Assembly: GCF_008123425.1 (NCBI RefSeq)
Contig: NZ_VSSS01000085.1
Coordinates: forward strand, 1-36,690
DNA: 36,690 nt
Origin: Bradyrhizobium rifense
GTDB taxonomy: Bacteria > Pseudomonadota > Alphaproteobacteria > Rhizobiales > Xanthobacteraceae
Direction: 5' to 3'
A program made the translations under genes and the position numbers. The notes below the pieces were generated by a model that saw nothing but the letters and a program-made list of their open reading frames with translations, had not been told where the DNA came from and made no database searches. Positions 32,755 to 36,690 of the stretch are shown in pieces; within the stretch, counting starts at the first letter, position 1, and every line of letters begins with the position of its first letter.

Positions 32755-32941
32755 CCTTGGTCTCCCTCAGGGAAGCAAAACGAGGACTGCTATCCTAGCG
32801 TGCCGGGGACGTCCGACAAGGAAGTGATGCTGCTTGGCGCCAAAATATAGTGATCGTGCCATTCAGGTTTATTCATGTGGCGTTCAGCAACGCAGGCCGA
32901 CGTTCGCGGCCCTCCGCAATTCTTGCAAGAAGAGCAACATC

Positions 32942-33223
32942 ATGACCCTCGCCTCCCGTCTCGCCGTCGTCGCGATCGCATCCCTGTTCGCCACCGGCAC
33001 CGCCTTCGCGCAGACCGCCGCGCCGGCCGCCAAGACTGATGCTGCCGCCACCACCGACAAGAAGGCGCCGAAGGAGCACTCGGCTGAGTCGCTCGAATGC
33101 TCCAAGCAGGCGGACGCCAAGGGCCTGCACGGCAAGGAGCGCAAGAAATTCCGCTCCGAGTGCATCAAGACCGCGAAGGGCGGCGCAATGCCCGCGCCTG
33201 CGCCGGCCGCCGACAAGAAGTAA
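32942..33223 (+). CDS. PsiF-family small secreted protein
   Basis: A 93-residue protein with a signal peptide (1-23, cleavage near AFA-Q), an Ala/Thr-rich stretch, and one PsiF repeat with LECSKQADAKGLHGKERKKF (C53) closed by C74 in RSECIK, followed by a short Ala/Pro tail. PsiF was named in E. coli as phosphate-starvation inducible; its function is unknown. The ATG at 32942 is chosen because it begins the signal peptide, and has AAGAG upstream. It diverges from the related two-module protein across 187 bp. Confidence 0.9.
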   Translation: MTLASRLAVVAIASLFATGTAFAQTAAPAAKTDAAATTDKKAPKEHSAESLECSKQADAKGLHGKERKKFRSECIKTAKGGAMPAPAPAADKK

Positions 33224-33250
33224 ATCCGTCACAATTCTCCCCTCGCTTTT

Positions 33251-33305
33251 GGCGAGAGGCGCACGCATTGCGGCATGACGAGCCTGCAATTGTGCGTCTC
33301 TCGCC
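33251..33305. repeat. Long imperfect inverted repeat between psiF-like and AbrB-family genes
   Basis: GGCGAGAGGCGCAC and its mate GTGCGTCTCTCGCC, extended by GCATTGC and GCAATT, make a long hairpin of about 20-bp arms. A smaller CTCGC-TTTTG-GCGAG stem overlaps its left end. It lies 28 bp after the psiF-like stop and could end that transcript; by style it is also a dispersed genomic repeat. Confidence 0.5.
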
Positions 33306-33323
33306 GATTTGCGATAAGGCGGC

Positions 33324-34409
33324 GTGAAGCAAATCACCGCCTCCCTCCCATTCGAATGGCCGAGCCGTGCCAAGGTTTTGAGCACCCTGGAGACGCTCGT
33401 CATCGGCGCCGCCGGTGGACTGGCGTTCCTGGCCGCAGGCCTTCCGGGCGGGTTGATCTCGGGATCGATGATCGCGGTCGGGAGCGCCGCGATTGCCGGA
33501 CGCAAGCTTTCGGTGCCGCCGCTCCTGACCCAGACCGTGCTGGTGCTGCTCGGTATTTCGCTGGGCTCCGTGGTTTCGCGCCATCTGATCCAGCAGGTCA
33601 GCGCCTATCCGCTGACCATCGGGCTGTTGGCGCTCGCGACCTTCTGCTCGACCTTCGGCTCGAGCTATTACCTCCAGCGGGTCCATGGCTGGGACCGCAC
33701 CTCGGCCTTCCTCGCCGGCAGCCCCGGTGCGCTGTCACAGATCACGATCCTGGCGGTCGAGCGCGGCGCCGACCTGCCGGGCATCGCAGTAGTACAGACC
33801 ATGCGCGTCATCATCCTCACCGCGGCGCTGCCGATGGTGTTGGCGGTCGCGGGCGTCGCGCCCTCCGTGGCACCGTCGCTGACGACGGCGATTGCCTCGC
33901 CCCTTGATCTTCTGGAACTGGTCGCCGCTTCGCTGGCGGCATCGCTCGTGCTGCGGCTGATCAAGTTTCCGGCGAGCTGGATGTTCGGCGCGATGATCGC
34001 CTCCAGCGTGCTGCATGGCGCAGGCTGGGTCGAGGGTGGCCTGCCGAACTGGGTGCGCGGCGTCGCACTGGTCGGCATCGGCGCGCTGATCGGCAGCCGC
34101 TTTGCCCGGATGCGAATCAAGACGCTGGCCGGCCACATCAACGCTGCGCTGGGCTCGTTCGCGGTGGCTATCGGCGTCTCCGCCATCTTCGTCGGCATCG
34201 TGGCGCTGACCACGCAGGTCAAATTCTCCGACGTCGTCGTCGCATTCGCACCCGGAGCGATGGACGCGATGCTGGCGCTGGCCTTGACGCTACACATCGA
34301 CCCGATCTTCGTCGGCGCCCATCACCTCTCGCGCTTCGTGTTCGTGACGATCGCGACGCCCGGCATCGTGCACCTGTTCGGCCGCACGCAGGACGACGTC
34401 GACGATTAG
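33324..34409 (+). CDS. AbrB-family (PF05145) integral membrane protein
   Basis: A 361-residue membrane protein of the AbrB/putative ammonia monooxygenase family, despite the name unrelated to the AbrB regulator. It consists of two similar halves of about five helices: GLPGGLISGSMIAVGSAAIAG in the first is echoed by FPASWMFGAMIASSVLHGAG in the second. Transport is likely but the substrate is unknown. The GTG at 33324 has AAGG four bases upstream. Its stop overlaps the convergent PNPOx-like gene by four bases. Confidence 0.87.
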   Translation: MKQITASLPFEWPSRAKVLSTLETLVIGAAGGLAFLAAGLPGGLISGSMIAVGSAAIAGRKLSVPPLLTQTVLVLLGISLGSVVSRHLIQQVSAYPLTIGLLALATFCSTFGSSYYLQRVHGWDRTSAFLAGSPGALSQITILAVERGADLPGIAVVQTMRVIILTAALPMVLAVAGVAPSVAPSLTTAIASPLDLLELVAASLAASLVLRLIKFPASWMFGAMIASSVLHGAGWVEGGLPNWVRGVALVGIGALIGSRFARMRIKTLAGHINAALGSFAVAIGVSAIFVGIVALTTQVKFSDVVVAFAPGAMDAMLALALTLHIDPIFVGAHHLSRFVFVTIATPGIVHLFGRTQDDVDD

Positions 34410-35035
34410 CTCTGCTCTGCCGTCGCCTGCCCCTTCAGCGCCGCAACCTGCGCCTCGAGCTCCGCAATCCGCTGGTCCCTCGCGGCCAACGCCGCCGCCA
34501 CATCCGCGGCGTCGAACTTCTGCGGAATGTGCTGCGGACAGTTGGTGTCCCAGGCCGCGATCTTGAACACGATCACCTGCTCGGGCCGGGCGCGATAGCC
34601 CTTCGGCATCAGCGCCTCCGTCAGCGCATCATCGTCCTCGACCACCCGCGCCTCGCCCCAGATCTTCACCCGGCGGCGATGGGCGTAGTCCATCACGAAG
34701 ATGTAGGCCTTGGGGTTCTCCGAGAGATTGCCCTGGGTCAGATATTGCTGGTTGCCGGCATAGTCGGCGAAGGCGAGCGTCTGCTTGTCCAGTACCTTGA
34801 GAAAGCCCTTCGGGCCGCCGCGATGCTGGATATAGGGCTGGCCGTCCGCCGAGGCGGTGGCGAAATAGAAGCTATTGGCGTCGGCGAGGAAGGCTTCGAG
34901 GCTCTCGTCGACCTCGGTGCGCCAGCCGCGCTGCTCTGCGCGCCCATAGGCCTCGCGGGAGCCCTTGCGCGCCTGGATCGCCTTCACCGCGGGGGTGAAG
35001 GCCACGTCACTGGCATAGGTGTGAACTGCGGTCAT
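34406..35035 (-). CDS. Pyridoxamine 5'-phosphate oxidase-like flavoprotein with coiled coil
   Basis: A 209-residue FMN-binding split-barrel protein. SFYFATASADGQPYIQHRGGPKGFLKVLD is the flavin-site region, FADYAGNQQYLTQGNLSENP the next strands, and NCPQHIPQKFD the conserved C-terminal signature of the general-stress/PNPOx-like group. After it comes a helix, DVAAALAARDQRIAELEAQV, with heptad spacing typical of a coiled coil, likely for oligomerisation. Family members reduce small electrophiles or deazaflavins/FMN-linked substrates. The ATG at 35035 has AGGAG about eight bases upstream. Divergent from a LysR gene. Confidence 0.87.
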   Translation of the reverse strand: MTAVHTYASDVAFTPAVKAIQARKGSREAYGRAEQRGWRTEVDESLEAFLADANSFYFATASADGQPYIQHRGGPKGFLKVLDKQTLAFADYAGNQQYLTQGNLSENPKAYIFVMDYAHRRRVKIWGEARVVEDDDALTEALMPKGYRARPEQVIVFKIAAWDTNCPQHIPQKFDAADVAAALAARDQRIAELEAQVAALKGQATAEQS

Positions 35036-35134
35036 CGGAATGTCTCCTGAAAATCCGGCGCATCTCTGCGTCTTTTGGCAACTAAAATGGCCCCTTCGGC
35101 GATCAAAACAATCGAGCAGCTTGACACTTCATCG

Positions 35135-35149
35135 TTGCAATATATGCAA
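35135..35149. promoter_or_regulatory. LysR-type dyad over the LysR start region
   Basis: TTGCA and TGCAA with an ATATA spacer form a perfect dyad containing T-N11-A, the LysR box pattern. It lies 3-9 bp before the LysR ATGs and 100 bp from the divergent PNPOx start. A TTGACA (35121-35126) with TGCAAT 18 bp on overlaps it, so binding would block the regulator's own promoter and could activate the divergent gene. Confidence 0.6.
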
Positions 35150-35157
35150 TAATGCCC

Positions 35158-36042
35158 ATGGACCGCCTCGAAGCCATGCATGTCTTCGTCACCGTCGCCG
35201 ACCTGCGGGGTTTTGCGCCGGCGGCGCGCAAGCTGCGGCTGTCGCCCTCGGCGGTGACACGGCTGATTGCTGCGCTTGAAGAGCATCTCGGCGCGCGGCT
35301 GCTGCAGCGGACCACGCGGCAGGTGAGATTGACCGACGTCGGCACGCGCTATCTGGAACGCGCCCGGCGGATCCTCGCCGACGTTGAGGAGGCCGATGGC
35401 TCGGCGCGGGAGGAGCGCAACCGGCCGAGCGGACGGCTGGTGGTGTCGGCCCCGGTCGGCTTCGGCCGGCAGCATGTCGGCCCGGTCATGACTGACTATC
35501 TCAAGCGCTATCCCGAGGTCGCCTGCGAGCTCAGGCTGTCGGACAACCTCGTCAACCTCGTGGAGGATGCCGTCGACGCGGCCGTGCGGATCGGCCACCT
35601 CGCCGACTCCTCGCTGGTTGCGCGCCAGGTCGGCGAGATGCGGCGGATCACGGTGGCGACGCCAGGCTATTTGAAGCGCCACGGCGAGCCGAAGACGCCG
35701 GAAGAGCTGCCTGACCATCAGACGATTGCGTTTGGCCCCGCGACCAGTTGGCGCTTCCTCCGCGAAGGTCGCGAGATCGAGGTGATGCCATCTCCCCGTT
35801 TCACCAGCAACAGCGCCGATGCAGCCTTGCAATATGCCGAGGCGGGCGGCGGCGTGACTCGGGTGCTGGCCTATCAGGCAGCCGAGAGGCTGAAGCGCGG
35901 AAGGCTGAAAATCGTGCTGGCAAAATACGAGCAGCCACCGCTGCCGATCCACATCGTCTACCCGACCTCGCGCCTGCTCTCGGCAAAGGTGCGCGCGTTC
36001 ATCGATCTCGTGGTGGAGACGGCGGATTGGAAATTTGGGTAG
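35158..36042 (+). CDS. LysR-family transcriptional regulator
   Basis: A 294-residue regulator with the standard N-terminal winged HTH (FAPAARKLRLSPSAVTRLIAALEEHLGARLLQRTTR) and a C-terminal effector-binding domain with PVGFGRQHVGPVM and AVRIGHLADSSLVARQVG. Starts at 35152 (MPMDRLEAM) and 35158 (MDRLEAMHVF) are both possible; the latter is the usual LysR N-terminus. No Shine-Dalgarno is visible, and the promoter candidate would start transcription at or near the ATG, so a leaderless mRNA is possible. It probably controls the divergent PNPOx-like gene; the inducer is unknown. Confidence 0.92.
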   Translation: MDRLEAMHVFVTVADLRGFAPAARKLRLSPSAVTRLIAALEEHLGARLLQRTTRQVRLTDVGTRYLERARRILADVEEADGSAREERNRPSGRLVVSAPVGFGRQHVGPVMTDYLKRYPEVACELRLSDNLVNLVEDAVDAAVRIGHLADSSLVARQVGEMRRITVATPGYLKRHGEPKTPEELPDHQTIAFGPATSWRFLREGREIEVMPSPRFTSNSADAALQYAEAGGGVTRVLAYQAAERLKRGRLKIVLAKYEQPPLPIHIVYPTSRLLSAKVRAFIDLVVETADWKFG

Positions 36043-36044
36043 GC

Positions 36045-36464
36045 TCACCCTTTCTTGGGCACCACCCGGAACGTCCCGCTGGCCCGCGCGATCACGACGC
36101 CGTCGGCCTTGATCAGGCTCTGCGCAAAGCAGATCGTCTTGCCGGTCTTGATCACGTCGCTCTCTATCGAACACCATTGGCCGATCTCGGCGGAGCCGAC
36201 GAAATCGATCGACAACGAGACCGTCACGAACGACGTGGTCCAGTTCGTCGCCTGCGCGCAGCTGTAGCCCATGGCATTGTCGGCGAGCGCGGTGATCAGG
36301 CCGCCATGGATCAGGCCGCGGCCATTGGTGTGCGGCTTTGCCAGCCGAAGGCCGATGATGATGGCCTTGTCGGTTTTCTTCGCGTAGATTGGCTCCCAGG
36401 GTTCGGTAAGCGGGCTCTTGCGGGATAGCGGCTCAAAGCCGTCGGGGATGGCAGTGTCGGTCAT
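36045..36464 (-). CDS. PaaI-type hotdog thioesterase
   Basis: A 139-residue hotdog protein of the PaaI group. PHTNGRGLIHGGLITALADNAMGY (about 44-67) is the HGG active-site loop, with D in LADNAMG; SIDFVGSAEIGQW follows. It resembles the 151-residue protein at 30592 in outline only, so they are distant relatives. The ATG at 36464 begins the conserved part; a frame extension of 20 codons upstream lacks family sequence. Convergent with LysR, two bases between stops. Confidence 0.88.
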   Translation of the reverse strand: MTDTAIPDGFEPLSRKSPLTEPWEPIYAKKTDKAIIIGLRLAKPHTNGRGLIHGGLITALADNAMGYSCAQATNWTTSFVTVSLSIDFVGSAEIGQWCSIESDVIKTGKTICFAQSLIKADGVVIARASGTFRVVPKKG

Positions 36465-36597
36465 GCGTGGCTCGCGTCGCGGTTGGGTTGCCGCCATTGA
36501 ACGCGATGTGGATGACAGTTTCACCGCCTACAAAGTTTTAAACGTGATTTGCGCGGGTGTTTGAAACGGGCGGCGTTGCCGCGAACACAGATTCCAT

Positions 36598-36682
36598 AGG
36601 GTGGGCAAAGGCGCATCGCGCCGTGCCCACCATCTCGCTCGTACATGAAAGAACGGTGGGCGCGCCACGCTTTGCCCACCCT
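36598..36682. repeat. Dispersed palindromic repeat at the window's right edge
   Basis: AGGGTGGGCAAAG (36598-36610) and CTTTGCCCACCCT (36670-36682) are exact inverted arms, with nested GTGCCCACC and GGTGGGC arms inside, making a two-level cruciform of 85 bp. This family is, to my knowledge, frequent between genes in Bradyrhizobium. No gene is visible in the last 226 bases. Confidence 0.75.
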
Positions 36683-36690
36683 TGTAATAG

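Overview
The window is GC-rich chromosomal DNA of an alphaproteobacterium, most likely Bradyrhizobium or a close relative in the Nitrobacteraceae. This rests on gene content (etfB next to a PduO-type adenosyltransferase and a HIG1 protein, lrgA/lrgB, an AbrB-family membrane protein, a PsiF protein, many hotdog thioesterases) and on short palindromic repeats typical of that group. It is an inference from recognised families, not a database match. I see no rRNA, tRNA, CRISPR array, prophage or transposase. Most of it is ordinary core or housekeeping sequence.

Layout. 1-1356 (minus): HIG1 membrane protein, cobalamin adenosyltransferase, and etfB cut by the window edge. 1357-1676: a gene-free stretch holding a palindromic repeat. 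1677-5495: a YihY membrane protein, a soluble hybrid histidine kinase overlapping it tail to tail, gluQRS, and an AlkA-type glycosylase. 5592-9538 (plus): a DUF2855 protein, an NTF2-flavin monooxygenase fusion and an amidating-lyase-like NHL protein. 9722-10279: a TTG-started HNH nuclease. 10289-15981: a glycan locus with a Tat-exported GH1 enzyme, a secreted GH16 enzyme and two divergent multi-pass GT-C glycosyltransferases. 16088-18380: dodecin and a Cache-like/PAS/GGDEF diguanylate cyclase whose Shine-Dalgarno lies inside a perfect hairpin. 18394-18600: the remnant of an autotransporter barrel.

18653-25954 (minus): an M20 amidohydrolase followed by a complete oligopeptide ABC importer, reading as a hydrolyse-and-import unit. 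26241-28321 (plus): an HtrA-like protein without its catalytic triad, 20 bp before an esterase. 28404-30551: a tiny membrane protein, a DsbA-like oxidoreductase and the LrgA/LrgB pair. 30592-32133: two coupled hotdog thioesterases facing a TetR regulator across two matching palindromes. 32242-33223: two divergent small secreted proteins with related Cys-pair modules. 33324-36464: an AbrB-family membrane protein, a PNPOx-like flavoprotein, a LysR regulator with a dyad over its start, and a third hotdog thioesterase. The window ends in another dispersed palindromic repeat.

The best candidates for something undescribed are the flavin monooxygenase/PAL-like lyase pair, the hairpin-masked start of the diguanylate cyclase, and the HtrA-like pseudoprotease paired with an esterase.
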